64,000 nucleotides of DNA from Algivirga pacifica (GTDB lineage Bacteria; Bacteroidota; Bacteroidia; Cytophagales; Flammeovirgaceae): assembly GCF_039543525.1 (NCBI RefSeq), contig NZ_BAABJX010000057.1, positions 1 to 64,000 on the forward strand, read 5' to 3'. Of the stretch, positions 35,901 through 44,312 are shown piece after piece; within the stretch, counting starts at the first letter, position 1; each line of letters starts with the position of its first letter. A program made the translations under genes and the position numbers. Under the pieces are notes generated by a model. It saw only the letters and a program-made list of their open reading frames with translations. It was not told where the DNA came from and searched no databases.

Positions 35901-37266
35901 TTAGTTTCGGCTGGAATGCCTGAATACCCAAACGGTGAAGTGTAGGAGCACGGTTTAGAAGTACTGGGTGCCCTTTCAATACATTTTCCAGGATATCCCA
36001 TACTACCGGATCTTTTCTATCTACGATTTTCTTCGCAGACTTCACTGTCTTTACAATACCACGCTCAATCAACTTACGGATAATGAATGGTTTGAACAGC
36101 TCGGCTGCCATATTCTTTGGCAAACCACACTCGTGCAGCTTCAATTCTGGTCCTACTACAATTACAGAACGGCCTGAATAATCCACACGCTTACCCAATA
36201 GGTTTTGACGGAAACGACCTTGCTTACCTTTCAGCATATCTGAAAGTGACTTCAATGGTCTGTTACCATCTGAACGTACAGCGTTCACTTTTCTAGAGTT
36301 GTCGAATAGTGAATCCACTGCTTCCTGAAGCATACGTTTTTCGTTACGTAAGATCACCTCAGGGGCTTTGATATCAATAAGTCGTTTTAGACGATTATTT
36401 CTAATGATTACACGTCTATACAAGTCATTCAAATCTGACGTTGCAAAACGACCACCATCCAATGGCACCAATGGACGCAATTCCGGTGGAATTACAGGAA
36501 CCATACGGATTACCATCCACTCTGGACGGTTTTCAATATTATGGTTTGCTTCTCTAAATGCTTCCACTACTCTCAGACGCTTCAAAGCTTCAGCCTTACG
36601 CTGCTGAGATGTATCGTTGTTGGCAGCATCTCTCAAATCTGCTGAAAGCGAGTTCAACTCCAGTCTGCTCAATAGCATTTCAAGAGCTTCTGCTCCCATC
36701 TTTGCAATGAACTTGTCTGGATGATCATCGTCCAGCTGTTGATTTTCTCTTGGAAGTTTATCTAGGATATCCAAATACTCGTCTTCTGTTAGGAAGTCCA
36801 TTCTTTGAATACCATCTTCCGCTTTCAATCCTGGTTGAATAACCACGTAGCGCTCATAATAGATGATTTGGTCCAATTTCTTTGTTGGAAGACCCAACAA
36901 ATAACCAATCTTGTTTGGCAGAGATCTGAAATACCAAATATGCGCTACCGGGACTACCAACTGAATGTGTCCCATGCGTTCACGACGCACTTTCTTCTCC
37001 GTTACTTCTACGCCGCATCGGTCACAAATAATACCTTTGTAACGGATACGCTTGTACTTACCACAGTGACATTCCCAGTCTTTTACTGGTCCGAAAATAC
37101 GTTCACAAAACAGACCACCCATTTCAGGTTTATACGTTCTGTAGTTGATCGTTTCCGGTTGCGTCACTTCTCCATGAGAACTATCCAAGATAGACTCCGG
37201 TGAGGCAAGACTAATCGTAACAGTTGTAAAGTCGTTGTTGATTTTTTTGTTTTTTCTGAATGCCAT
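32953..37266 (-). CDS. rpoC: DNA-directed RNA polymerase subunit beta'
   Basis: A 1437-aa beta' subunit. The N-terminal zinc site is CHCGKYKRIRYKGIICDRC near residue 66. The catalytic Mg site NADFDGDQMAVH is near residue 465, the second zinc cluster is in LTCETQQGICAKCYG, and QSIGEPGTQLTLRTFHVGG forms the trigger-loop region. Length and both ends are normal for Bacteroidota. What is unusual is the context: rpoB should lie immediately upstream, but 120 bp before the rpoC start there is only a spacer and then plus-strand sequence. The spacer carries its own -7 box, so rpoC is transcribed alone. Confidence 0.98.
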   Translation of the reverse strand: MAFRKNKKINNDFTTVTISLASPESILDSSHGEVTQPETINYRTYKPEMGGLFCERIFGPVKDWECHCGKYKRIRYKGIICDRCGVEVTEKKVRRERMGHIQLVVPVAHIWYFRSLPNKIGYLLGLPTKKLDQIIYYERYVVIQPGLKAEDGIQRMDFLTEDEYLDILDKLPRENQQLDDDHPDKFIAKMGAEALEMLLSRLELNSLSADLRDAANNDTSQQRKAEALKRLRVVEAFREANHNIENRPEWMVIRMVPVIPPELRPLVPLDGGRFATSDLNDLYRRVIIRNNRLKRLIDIKAPEVILRNEKRMLQEAVDSLFDNSRKVNAVRSDGNRPLKSLSDMLKGKQGRFRQNLLGKRVDYSGRSVIVVGPELKLHECGLPKNMAAELFKPFIIRKLIERGIVKTVKSAKKIVDRKDPVVWDILENVLKGHPVLLNRAPTLHRLGIQAFQPKLIEGKAIQLHPLVCTAFNADFDGDQMAVHVPLGHEAILEASTLMLSSHNILNPANGKPVTVPSQDMVLGLYYITKGRRSTPEEKVKGEGMRFYSAEEVIIALNEKAISRHAYIFLKVKLRNDETGEMYDEVIETVAGRVVFNQYVPETVGYVNELLSKKALQKVIARVVKIAGMARSAHFLDDIKSLGFHMAYSGGLSFGLDDVIIPEEKVSLVEKAKEEVDGIRDSFMMGLITDNERYNQVIDVWTKANNALTNELMHQMETDNQGFNSIYMMMHSGARGSREQIRQLGGMRGLMAKPQKNTVVSGGNIIENPILSNFKEGLDVLEYFISTHGARKGLADTALKTADAGYLTRRLVDVAQDVVVTEQDCGTLRGLTMTALRQNDEIVESLADRIEGRCSLDDVFHPETGELMAAAGELISEDLAEKIDNAGVEEVEIRSVLTCETQQGICAKCYGKNMATGKDVGKGEAVGVIAAQSIGEPGTQLTLRTFHVGGVAGGAGVESTINAKKGGKVQFTEMRKAPTTTTNAEGETINVDIVMARTAEVNILDAEGKVEYNVNIPYGAYLKVKDGDMVEKGAEICSWDPYNAFILSQYDGTVTFESIEEGVTFRTDTDDMTGMSEKVIIDTRDKTKNPTILVTNADGDSVASNIPSGARLTVEDGQTVKSGDILVKIPRAVGRARDITGGLPRVTELFEARNPSSPAVVSEIDGFVTYGDVKRGSRELYVESKDGVKVRYMVNLSKHILVQENDFVKAGMQLSDGAITPADILKIKGPTAVQEYLTNEIQDVYRLQGVKINDKHIEVIVRQMMQKVVIIDNGDTLFLPNQVVDKWSFREENDKILNMKVVTDAGESTRFKAGQLLTAKELRDENSTLRRRDHKLVKVRDAQPAISRPTLQGITQASLDTKSFISAASFQETTKVLSEASIRGKRDQLMGLKENVIVGHLIPAGTGLREYQSIKVGSKEEYEGLVASREAKVKSYDR

Positions 37267-37294
37267 GTTGCAGTTTGCGGTTTTCTTAAGCTCG

Positions 37295-37302
37295 CAAATA
37301 TA
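37295..37302 (-). promoter_or_regulatory. -7 box of the rpoC promoter
   Basis: TATATTTG on the minus strand, about 29 bp before the rpoC ATG and followed by C, as in the consensus TAnnTTTGC. The region upstream is very AT-rich without an exact TTTG at 19 bp. Confidence 0.6.
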
Positions 37303-37581
37303 TTAATAAATATACATTATTTCTATTAGTTATCTTTTATTATTTAAGATTTTTCCTTATGAAAAGAAAGAAAAAAGGATAACCTTTTGATTATCAAAAC
37401 CATCAACCCCTCTAAAAAGGTCAATTTTTTCCTGATAAGTTTGACTATTCCTCGATTTCCTTTGTCTTTAAGGTATTGTTTAAATATTTTGATTATCTCA
37501 AACATTCTTCTTCAAAGCAACTTCTTTACTATTTTAATAAGAGAATTACATCACTTAAAAACTTCACTAAGTCCTCTCACT

Positions 37582-38274
37582 ATGCTATCCAGAATACTAT
37601 TGATCAACCTTATCGCACTTACTTTAACAGGCATCCATGCTTATGGACAAATGCCAGCTTCCATTCCTGGAAACTTATATATTGATTTTGGCCCTGCTTT
37701 TTTTAGTGAAAATCCAGATGACATTCGACTCGAAACTCAATCCAGAGGAGTCAACATCACTTATCTCTACAAAGCTGAATTGGGTGAAAGTAAATTTTCT
37801 TTCAATCCGGGACTGGGTTATGGGCATGAAAGTTACTTCTTCAAGAATCAGGAAACGATACAGGACACTGGAGATCAAAATGTCATTCTAAATATCAATG
37901 ATCAGTTTGATATTTCGGACTTCAAAAAAAGTAAGCTAGCCGTCAACTATATCGATATCCCCTTGGAATTACATTACCGCAGTAATCCCGGCATCAATTC
38001 CTTTCTACTGGGTATTGGGATAAAAGGAGGTGTTCGATTTAATACACACACCAAAATCAAACTAGAGACCGACAATGACGATCTTGTCCTTCAAAAAGTA
38101 TATGATGATTTCAATGTTCGTCGTTTTCGACTGGGAGCAATGGCGAGAATAGGATATGGGCGATTTCATGTATTTGGCTACTATGGTCTTGTTCCACTCT
38201 TTACGGAAAAAGCCTTTGAAGGTAACAATAATGATCATCCCATATTTTTCGGCATTTCCCTTTCCCGATTCTGA
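37582..38274 (+). CDS. Outer-membrane beta-barrel protein (small, PorT-like)
   Basis: A 230-aa protein from ATG 37582, with a signal peptide (MLSRILLINLIALTLTGIHA, cleavage near YGQ). The mature part is about ten amphipathic beta strands (FSFNPGLGYGHESYFF, LAVNYIDIPLELHYR, FLLGIGIKGGVRFNTHTKIK, RLGAMARIGYGRFHVFGYYG) ending in a Phe, as in small outer-membrane barrels of the PF13568 type. The IDIPLELHY segment is characteristic. An open frame extends 65 codons upstream, but it shows no protein-like features. Function is unknown. Confidence 0.8.
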   Translation: MLSRILLINLIALTLTGIHAYGQMPASIPGNLYIDFGPAFFSENPDDIRLETQSRGVNITYLYKAELGESKFSFNPGLGYGHESYFFKNQETIQDTGDQNVILNINDQFDISDFKKSKLAVNYIDIPLELHYRSNPGINSFLLGIGIKGGVRFNTHTKIKLETDNDDLVLQKVYDDFNVRRFRLGAMARIGYGRFHVFGYYGLVPLFTEKAFEGNNNDHPIFFGISLSRF

Positions 38275-38726
38275 TCATCATCGTTTGTTCACGTTGTTTA
38301 ATTGAGCTTCGCTCATTCATGATGTTTAGTTCTTGAGTGATATATCAGTCATTATCAAAGACAATCATATGCCGTTTATCGTTTATTGGTTATCGTTTAT
38401 AAACAATAACCAATACACATACAGCATACAAGGCGTCAGTCTTAATTACTATAGAACCTATTTCAATTCGATTGTAGTACGACCTTCTTATCCCCTTAAG
38501 CACAAGGGAAGTTTCAAATGGAATATAGTGGCAATAACCTTAACTATTTTTATTTTTCTTCTAGATGAAAGAAAGGAGGTTCTTATGGAATAGCCTTTTT
38601 GAAAAGAATTATGTAATTTAAATATCTCCATAAGACATGGTTAACCACCAAGGATACTCAAAAGATTATGACTGCTTGACATCCTCTATTCACTATAAAT
38701 AACCCTCTAAAATACCACGCATTCAT
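38275..38726. repeat. 452-bp spacer with TTATCG hairpin and GAGCTTCGCTC unit
   Basis: GAGCTTCGCTC occurs at 38304-38314. A hairpin of the TTATCG family has arms 38384-38399 and 38400-38415 (TATTGGTTATCGTTTA and near-complement). An 86-codon open frame across it (38333-38593) is built mostly from the repeat, and I do not call it a gene. The rest is AT-rich. Confidence 0.7.
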
Positions 38727-38987
38727 ATGGGATCTACCGTTACTACATTCAACATCATATGCTTAGTGATCATCTATGCCGTATTAGTTGTGTTGATGTT
38801 CACTTATTTCAAAAAAAGCCTTAACAACAACGCGGGAAGTGACGAAGACGACGACAATGGAGGTGGATGGGACAACCCCAACGATACTCCTACCATAGAT
38901 CTTCCTCCTGGAGTTTTCTTTTTATCTCCCAATGATCCAGACCCCTCTTCCCGACGCAAACCACAAAAAGAAACGGAGGTAGTTTAA
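38727..38987 (+). CDS. Small single-pass membrane protein with acidic tail
   Basis: An 86-aa protein with one transmembrane helix at about residues 8-29 (FNIICLVIIYAVLVVLMFTY). It is followed by a basic turn (FKKSLNN), a very acidic stretch (GSDEDDDNGGG) and a proline-rich C-terminus. I do not recognise a family. The last codons and the stop lie inside a perfect 42-bp palindrome that probably acts as terminator. It converges on the TPR gene. Confidence 0.65.
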   Translation: MGSTVTTFNIICLVIIYAVLVVLMFTYFKKSLNNNAGSDEDDDNGGGWDNPNDTPTIDLPPGVFFLSPNDPDPSSRRKPQKETEVV

Positions 38988-39006
38988 ACTACCTCCGTTT
39001 CTTTTT
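38965..39006. terminator. Perfect 42-bp palindrome, bidirectional terminator overlapping a stop codon
   Basis: Two 21-bp arms meet without a loop (centre GTAGTTTAAACTAC). The plus-strand gene's TAA stop is at the centre. A runs and T runs lie at the ends, fitting a terminator for both convergent genes. Confidence 0.88.
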
Positions 39007-39046
39007 GAAGTAAAATCTTTTACATACACGATTATTTACACATTGT

Positions 39047-39526
39047 TTATATCTTTTCTTTCAGTGCTCTGATCTGTTCATCCAACGTCTGTCTATGAGG
39101 AGATATCTGTGTCATTCGCTCCAATACTCCCAAAGCTCTTTTGTAAGCCAATACCTCCCGATATATATTCGCCATCCCCGACATAGCAGCAAAGTGTCTA
39201 GGTTCTATGATTAAGGCTCTTTGTATATCATTCATAGCACGCTTAAACTCTCCTCGAAGGTAGTAAACAATTGCCCTCTTGTTCCACCCTTCCACATATA
39301 AGGGATCCATTTTAATGACCCTTCCAAATGTATCCAAGGCCTCTGTGTATTGACTCTCCTTCATTTGTTCCATACCTTCCGCCATCAATCCCTCTATAGA
39401 GGTATTATCAGAATGAAGCCACAAAGACAATATCGTAGATTCAATCTCTTTGATTTGTTCCTGGTCAGTCACTTGCTTGAGCTGCCCAAACAATTCATTA
39501 ATTTTGAGTTTTTTTTCGTTATTCAT
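39047..39526 (-). CDS. TPR-repeat protein
   Basis: A 159-aa soluble protein from ATG 39526 (MNNEKKLKINELFGQL); an 18-residue upstream extension looks unnatural. The first half is a helical region. Residues 60-159 hold about three TPR units (GMEQMKESQYTEALDTFGRV, WNKRAIVYYLRGEFKRAMND, AAMSGMANIYREVLAYKRAL) with the usual Trp-Asn-Lys-Arg and Pro placements. It probably mediates protein interaction; the partner is unknown. Confidence 0.82.
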   Translation of the reverse strand: MNNEKKLKINELFGQLKQVTDQEQIKEIESTILSLWLHSDNTSIEGLMAEGMEQMKESQYTEALDTFGRVIKMDPLYVEGWNKRAIVYYLRGEFKRAMNDIQRALIIEPRHFAAMSGMANIYREVLAYKRALGVLERMTQISPHRQTLDEQIRALKEKI

Positions 39527-40170
39527 AGCTACAGTCGTTGGGTCTTCCCCTATATAACACAGTCCTAACATTTCCTCCAAAAATGAGTGTGTTACTAGAA
39601 GATTTATACATTACTGCTTGTCAGAAGGTGTAGTGTTCATGATGTTTCATTACAATGACTACGCCATTGTGTTCATTCCGCTACACGGCGTATGTTAGTT
39701 GTTAAATTATTGAACTGAGCTTTATTTATTGAATCGCCCAATACATAGCATCTATATATCTACTGAATTCCATCAACAATTCCCATATAATGGATGCTAC
39801 GATTCAATAAGTCTCATGTTGGTGATACATTCAAATGTAATTCACGCTACCAACCTCTATATTTACTATCCTAAACAAGCTTTAATTTTTTATTAACCTA
39901 CTTTACTCTAAAATCGTTTCTGACTTAACAACTAAATAAGTTGTCTCTTATGTAAGAGTAAATAGTACTGAAATATAACTATTCCTTAAGGGATTAAGGG
40001 TGACATTTATTATTTTGCTCGTTACATTTACTAAGAGTTTGTTTGGAACTATATATTTTAAGTAAAATAGTTCTTAAAGTCCATATCCCATACAAGCTTC
40101 AAGAGTGTGTTTCTAGCATCCTCTATATAACAAGCGAACAACTAAACTTTAATTTTTTAAATGAGTGACT
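39527..40170. other. 644-bp AT-rich spacer with degenerate repeats
   Basis: No gene is seen. It contains decayed members of the TTGTTTA/GTTCATG and TTGAATTGAGC families (for example TTATTGAACTGAGCTTTATT near 39709) and short dyads around CATTGTGTTCATTCCGCTAC. GAGTTTGTTTGGAA at about 40033 recalls the inverted repeat after the glucosaminidase gene. The promoter of the M28 peptidase gene must lie near the right end. Confidence 0.6.
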
Positions 40171-41472
40171 ATGAATATCATTTCTAAAAATATTGCGATC
40201 TCCATCTTCTCTTGTCTCCTACTATCGAGTGCCTTTACTGGAAACACACAAACCATCTCATATTCCGAAACCAAAAGGATTATGACTACTCTAGCCAGTG
40301 ATGACATGCAAGGACGAAAGACTGGAACAGAAGGAAACCGTAAGGCAGCAGCCTTTATTGCAGAAGAGTTCCAGAAACTTGGACTAGTACCAATGGAAGG
40401 AAATGATGGTTACTACCAATATTTCTCATTATACAACCTAAAACCTCAAAAGCATAAGGTTAAAATCAATGGACAAACCCTTTCCTCAAAAGATGTCCTT
40501 GTTTTGAATGGAAGAGAAAACATCAAACTTAAAAAGAGTAGCCAAGTCGAAACTTTACTCATAAAAAAAGAAGACTCTTTCCGTGAAAAGTTTGCAGAAT
40601 ACCGCCAAAAAGAAGGGGACTTTGTCGTACTAGTACACCCTTCACACCAAGAAGAATTTAGTAATTACAATCTATATTTTGGAATATTTCAACCTCAAGT
40701 GGAATTAAATGAAAAGCATTTCTCTGCTTGGACACTGAGTGAAGATAGCACGCTGAATAAAGTGAAGATTCAGCTAAAGTATAGTATAGAAGAAAATAAG
40801 ATGCACAATATCATAGGTGTATTGCCAGGTGCTTCTGATGAAAAAATCTTACTGTCTGCACATTATGATCATATTGGTATCATTGCCCCTATTCAGGGAG
40901 ATTCTATTGCCAATGGTGCAGATGACGATGCGACCGGTGTTACTGCTATTATACAACTAGCCAAGCATTTTAAAGAAAAGGGCAATAAGCGCACATTGGT
41001 CTTTGCCGCTTTTGATGCAGAAGAAATTGGCCTTATCGGGTCCAAACATTTCGCTGAGCAGATCACTCCGGAAGAATATGTTGCCAATGTGAATATTGAA
41101 ATGATCGGAAAACCTTCTGACCGAGGAATACGCAAGGCCTATGTTACAGGCTATGACAAATCTAATATGGGTAAACTTATGCGAAAAGCTGCTGCCTCCA
41201 AGGGGTTCCGTTTCTTTGCTGATCCATACAAGGAATACAACCTATTCATGAGAGCAGATAATGCTTCCTTTGCGCAGTATAATATTCCGGCCCATACTAT
41301 CTCCTCTGATCCTATTGACTTTGACAGCTACTATCATACGGTCAATGATGAGATCTCTACCCTGGACCTGAAAAATATGAACTCGATTATTGAGGGAATT
41401 GCTGCCGGCATAGCGCCAATGGTGGATGGTTCTGTTACTCCTAGTCGTTTAAAGTTTGATCGCAAAAAGTAA
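40171..41472 (+). CDS. Secreted M28-family zinc aminopeptidase
   Basis: A 433-aa exported metallopeptidase. The signal peptide is MNIISKNIAISIFSCLLLSS and so on, from the ATG at 40171. Residues 30-200 contain the N-terminal segment LASDDMQGRKTGTEGNRKAA typical of Bacteroidota M28 enzymes. The catalytic part has SAHYDHIG (zinc His), NGADDDATGV (bridging Asp), FDAEEIGLIGS (catalytic and ligand Glu), VNIEMIGK, and the late YYHTVNDE (zinc His). In most M28 enzymes the NxDMIG ligand is Asp; here it is Glu. It probably removes N-terminal residues from peptides in the periplasm or outside the cell. Confidence 0.9.
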   Translation: MNIISKNIAISIFSCLLLSSAFTGNTQTISYSETKRIMTTLASDDMQGRKTGTEGNRKAAAFIAEEFQKLGLVPMEGNDGYYQYFSLYNLKPQKHKVKINGQTLSSKDVLVLNGRENIKLKKSSQVETLLIKKEDSFREKFAEYRQKEGDFVVLVHPSHQEEFSNYNLYFGIFQPQVELNEKHFSAWTLSEDSTLNKVKIQLKYSIEENKMHNIIGVLPGASDEKILLSAHYDHIGIIAPIQGDSIANGADDDATGVTAIIQLAKHFKEKGNKRTLVFAAFDAEEIGLIGSKHFAEQITPEEYVANVNIEMIGKPSDRGIRKAYVTGYDKSNMGKLMRKAAASKGFRFFADPYKEYNLFMRADNASFAQYNIPAHTISSDPIDFDSYYHTVNDEISTLDLKNMNSIIEGIAAGIAPMVDGSVTPSRLKFDRKK

Positions 41473-41504
41473 TCCTGAGAAAAGACATCCTTTTTGTTGA
41501 ATCG

Positions 41505-41640
41505 TTGAGGCAGCTTACGCTGCTTGTTGAATTGAGCTTCGCTCGTTGATTCGAGTTGATATGTTGAAAGAGCTTGTTATGATGCTCAGACAACAGTTCA
41601 ACTCGAATCAACGAGCGAAGCTCAATTCAACGATTCAACA
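41505..41640. repeat. 33-bp perfect inverted repeat containing GAGCTTCGCTC, with an inserted GCAGC hairpin
   Basis: Arms 41527-41559 and 41598-41630 are perfect complements of the same family as the 15001 element. Outer TGTTGAATCG (41505-41514) pairs with CGATTCAACA (41631-41640). The left arm alone has an extra TTGAGGCAGC/TTACGCTGC segment, itself a small hairpin. It fills the convergent junction. Confidence 0.92.
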
Positions 41641-41646
41641 ACTGTA

Positions 41647-42870
41647 TTACTGTTGAAACTGTATTGCGCCACACCTTCCTAAATCAGAGATCAACTTATA
41701 GGTCTTCGTATTACTTCGCTGGTCTCTTACAATCACCGCTGCTGTATTTGGAGGAATAGTCCCTAAGTCATCGGCAAACATGATGAGTCGATTAGGCTTT
41801 CCCTTCTCTACAGGTAATTCTAATTTCAGTTTTTTACGCTTCAACTTATGTCTCTTCTTGATCCATTTCCCATTATAAAGAATAGAAATCTGATCCCCAT
41901 CCACCTCATGCAAGTCCCAAATAAATACCGTTACGGAAGTTTCACCTTCAGATAATTTAAAATTATGTTGTACCTGCACTGAGCGGTCTTTAAGCATCTT
42001 CTTGGTCTTTTCCTCCATAGTCACTACTGCTTTTGGTTCCTTCACAGGTTTTGGAGGCTTCGGCTTGCTTACCGCTTGTTCTTTAACCACTACAGGTGGA
42101 GCTACTTCTTTTTCTTTCTCAATAACTTCCTCCACAGGAGTCTCGGTTATGTCTATTAATGAAAAATCATCCAGATAAACATACGCTTGAGGATCTATAT
42201 CAAAATTGATGTGTCTTTTTTCTATTTGGTCATCCGTGAAGAAGTTCCCCACAGTCAAGTACATATAACTGTCCTCTGCAACAAACTCAAAGGTCACCTT
42301 ATTCCATTCTGTCGTATACAAGATATCCTTAATATAAAACTGAGGTTCCAATGTTAAGGGCTCGTAATAGTATTGCTGAGGATTTACCTTACTCAAAGCA
42401 ACCCCCAAGCCATTGGTCGCAATGCTTCCATAAGCAGTGTGATGGCCATTGCTTACATACATCGTTACCTGATACTTATGCCCTTTCTCCAAGGAACGTT
42501 TCAACATTACAGAAGCATACTCCCTGTAATTGCCTACACGTTGCATATACGTGATCAACCCCAAAGCGGATGAACCTGTACGAGGATGGATATTTGCTTG
42601 CACCCCTTTCAATGGTTGTGCAGTATTGATATACATGTGATCAGGCGTACCATATAGTCCTTGTGGTTTACGTTGATTAGCATTATACCAATTAGCAACA
42701 TTAGACAAGAATGAATGCCCCCTACTCTGTGTTGTAATTTCTTCGAAACTAGCATTGGGAATAAGATTTTCTTGTGCCTGTAAAGGCTGAAATATCAATA
42801 TTTGGAGTAGAAGAAACAGGCTCGTATAACTCGATACTCTAAAAGCTTTATCTAAGTAACTATATATCAT
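41647..42870 (-). CDS. Secreted protein with N-terminal jelly-roll-like domain, unknown function
   Basis: A 407-aa exported protein (hydrophobic segment about 12-32 ending LQAQ). ENLIPNASFEEITTQSRGHS opens a domain of about 210 residues, seen at the N-terminus of many Bacteroidota OmpA-type proteins and resembling carbohydrate-binding folds (VMLKRSLEKGHKYQVTMYVS, YVYLDDFSLIDI). A Pro/Glu/Lys-rich linker (about 235-285) follows, then a second beta domain (NFKLSEGETSVTVFIWDLHE). The usual OmpA peptidoglycan-binding domain is absent; it ends RCGAIQFQQ. It probably binds a surface component. Confidence 0.7.
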   Translation of the reverse strand: MIYSYLDKAFRVSSYTSLFLLLQILIFQPLQAQENLIPNASFEEITTQSRGHSFLSNVANWYNANQRKPQGLYGTPDHMYINTAQPLKGVQANIHPRTGSSALGLITYMQRVGNYREYASVMLKRSLEKGHKYQVTMYVSNGHHTAYGSIATNGLGVALSKVNPQQYYYEPLTLEPQFYIKDILYTTEWNKVTFEFVAEDSYMYLTVGNFFTDDQIEKRHINFDIDPQAYVYLDDFSLIDITETPVEEVIEKEKEVAPPVVVKEQAVSKPKPPKPVKEPKAVVTMEEKTKKMLKDRSVQVQHNFKLSEGETSVTVFIWDLHEVDGDQISILYNGKWIKKRHKLKRKKLKLELPVEKGKPNRLIMFADDLGTIPPNTAAVIVRDQRSNTKTYKLISDLGRCGAIQFQQ

Positions 42871-42938
42871 TGATCTGTTGTTAAAAAATGCTTAGGCATT
42901 GGTGTTTTTAGTGATTGATGACGAGTAATTAATTCATC

Positions 42939-44081
42939 TTACCAACTAAAATTATAGATGGTAGCTTTCGGATAAAATACGGTAGGAGCAAAAGCAAAAG
43001 AAGTCGTATGCACTACTGCTTTTAACTGCTTTCCTTTTAATGATCCTTCAATACAAGTACCATCCAATCGCCATACCGATTGTGTTTCTTCATCTCGGAA
43101 AGTATTGTTCTCTTCTTTAGCAAAGGTGAGTAATTGCCCATCCAAAAAAGAAGAGTAAGCCACCACATGTCCGACTTTCTTACTATCCTTGATCACCCTT
43201 TCGTCATGCATGGAAGGGATGTCCTCTGTATAAAACAATGTAAGATACATACCCATAGGCTTGTCATTGATTACGCCATTTTTTCGGATTTCTTCAAATG
43301 GATAAATCATTTGCTCGTTCATTACATGTACTACTGCCACCCTTTCCATAGCTGCCAGTAAACTCTCCGGCATATACCTCAACAACAATGGTTTCTTTCT
43401 AAACTGCTGATCATATTGATAGTAAGGAGTTTCTCCATAAGGAAAAATATCCTCCCTCACTTTATCCGTTAACGTTAAACCATAAGGGTAATAAGCATAA
43501 AAATCTTTCACTTTCATCCTCATAGCTGATAGCATTTCCAACTCAACTCCTGCAAACTCCCCGACCAAAGCCTGTCCAGTGTACTGCTGCCACCAACTCT
43601 CTGTAAATTGGTCATACAATACTGTATTACTATTTCTCAGCAATCCCGACGTTCTAAAGACAACCTCCCTTGTTTGTCCTTTATAATTAAAACTTCTCTT
43701 CCATACTACTGCCTGATCTGTCAAAGGGCAATATGTTACAGCCACGGGAGTCCCTCCTATACGATCATTGATTACCGGCCGATACATTAGGGTACTTAAC
43801 GGATAAGCTTTGTGCTCTCTCCCAACACTTACTACTAACATCACCTCCTCCGGACGATAAGCACTCACCGCCCTTTCCTTATTCAGAAAAGATGGAAAGT
43901 CTACACTCTTCAATCCCTCCTTAGGCATATAAGCATCAAAGGAATAAAGATCTACAATTTGCTTTCGTCTGTTAGTTTCCCAATCATCGTATACTCCTAC
44001 CCTACTACGTTGTGCATAGGAAGAAAAGGACACCCATATAAAGAGAATAGCCAACAGAAAGGAGGCTCGTTGATTTGACAT
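42939..44081 (-). CDS. DUF3179 family exported protein
   Basis: A 380-aa protein with a signal peptide (MSNQRASFLLAILFIWVSFS, cleavage after SYAQ). The DUF3179 core is clear: AYPLSTLMYRPVINDRIGGT, PVAVTYCPLTDQAVVWKRSF, then FRTSGLLRNSNTVLYDQFTE and WWQQYTGQALVGE. The family's function is unknown; the CPLT cysteine and WWQ segment are its best-conserved points. It is upstream of the jelly-roll protein on the same strand, 68 bp apart, so the two may be cotranscribed. Confidence 0.87.
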   Translation of the reverse strand: MSNQRASFLLAILFIWVSFSSYAQRSRVGVYDDWETNRRKQIVDLYSFDAYMPKEGLKSVDFPSFLNKERAVSAYRPEEVMLVVSVGREHKAYPLSTLMYRPVINDRIGGTPVAVTYCPLTDQAVVWKRSFNYKGQTREVVFRTSGLLRNSNTVLYDQFTESWWQQYTGQALVGEFAGVELEMLSAMRMKVKDFYAYYPYGLTLTDKVREDIFPYGETPYYQYDQQFRKKPLLLRYMPESLLAAMERVAVVHVMNEQMIYPFEEIRKNGVINDKPMGMYLTLFYTEDIPSMHDERVIKDSKKVGHVVAYSSFLDGQLLTFAKEENNTFRDEETQSVWRLDGTCIEGSLKGKQLKAVVHTTSFAFAPTVFYPKATIYNFSW

Positions 44082-44273
44082 GAAATATGTATTTTGTAAG
44101 TATATATAAAAAACAATTATGTAAGCTGATACCGCAAAGTTACAGAAATCCTAGAACTGTTAAATCGTTAAATGATTGGTTAAATTCAGTTAACAGTTTA
44201 GCGGATCAATGATTCAACAACACAAACAATGGATTCCTTTCTTCCAATAATTCGTAACTTCTGACTTATTTTG

Positions 44274-44281
44274 TAGTTTTG
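44274..44281 (+). promoter_or_regulatory. -7 box of the M20 dipeptidase gene
   Basis: TAGTTTTG fits TAnnTTTG. TTCG lies 19 bp upstream where TTTG is expected (one mismatch). The ATG is 31 bp downstream. Confidence 0.5.
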
Positions 44282-44312
44282 TTACAACACAAACGTAACA
44301 AAATACAAAGAG

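Noticed and set aside
38333..38593. 86-codon plus-strand open frame
   Set aside because: Much of it is encoded by the TTATCG hairpin and AT-rich spacer, and it has no protein-like features or family similarity that I recognise.
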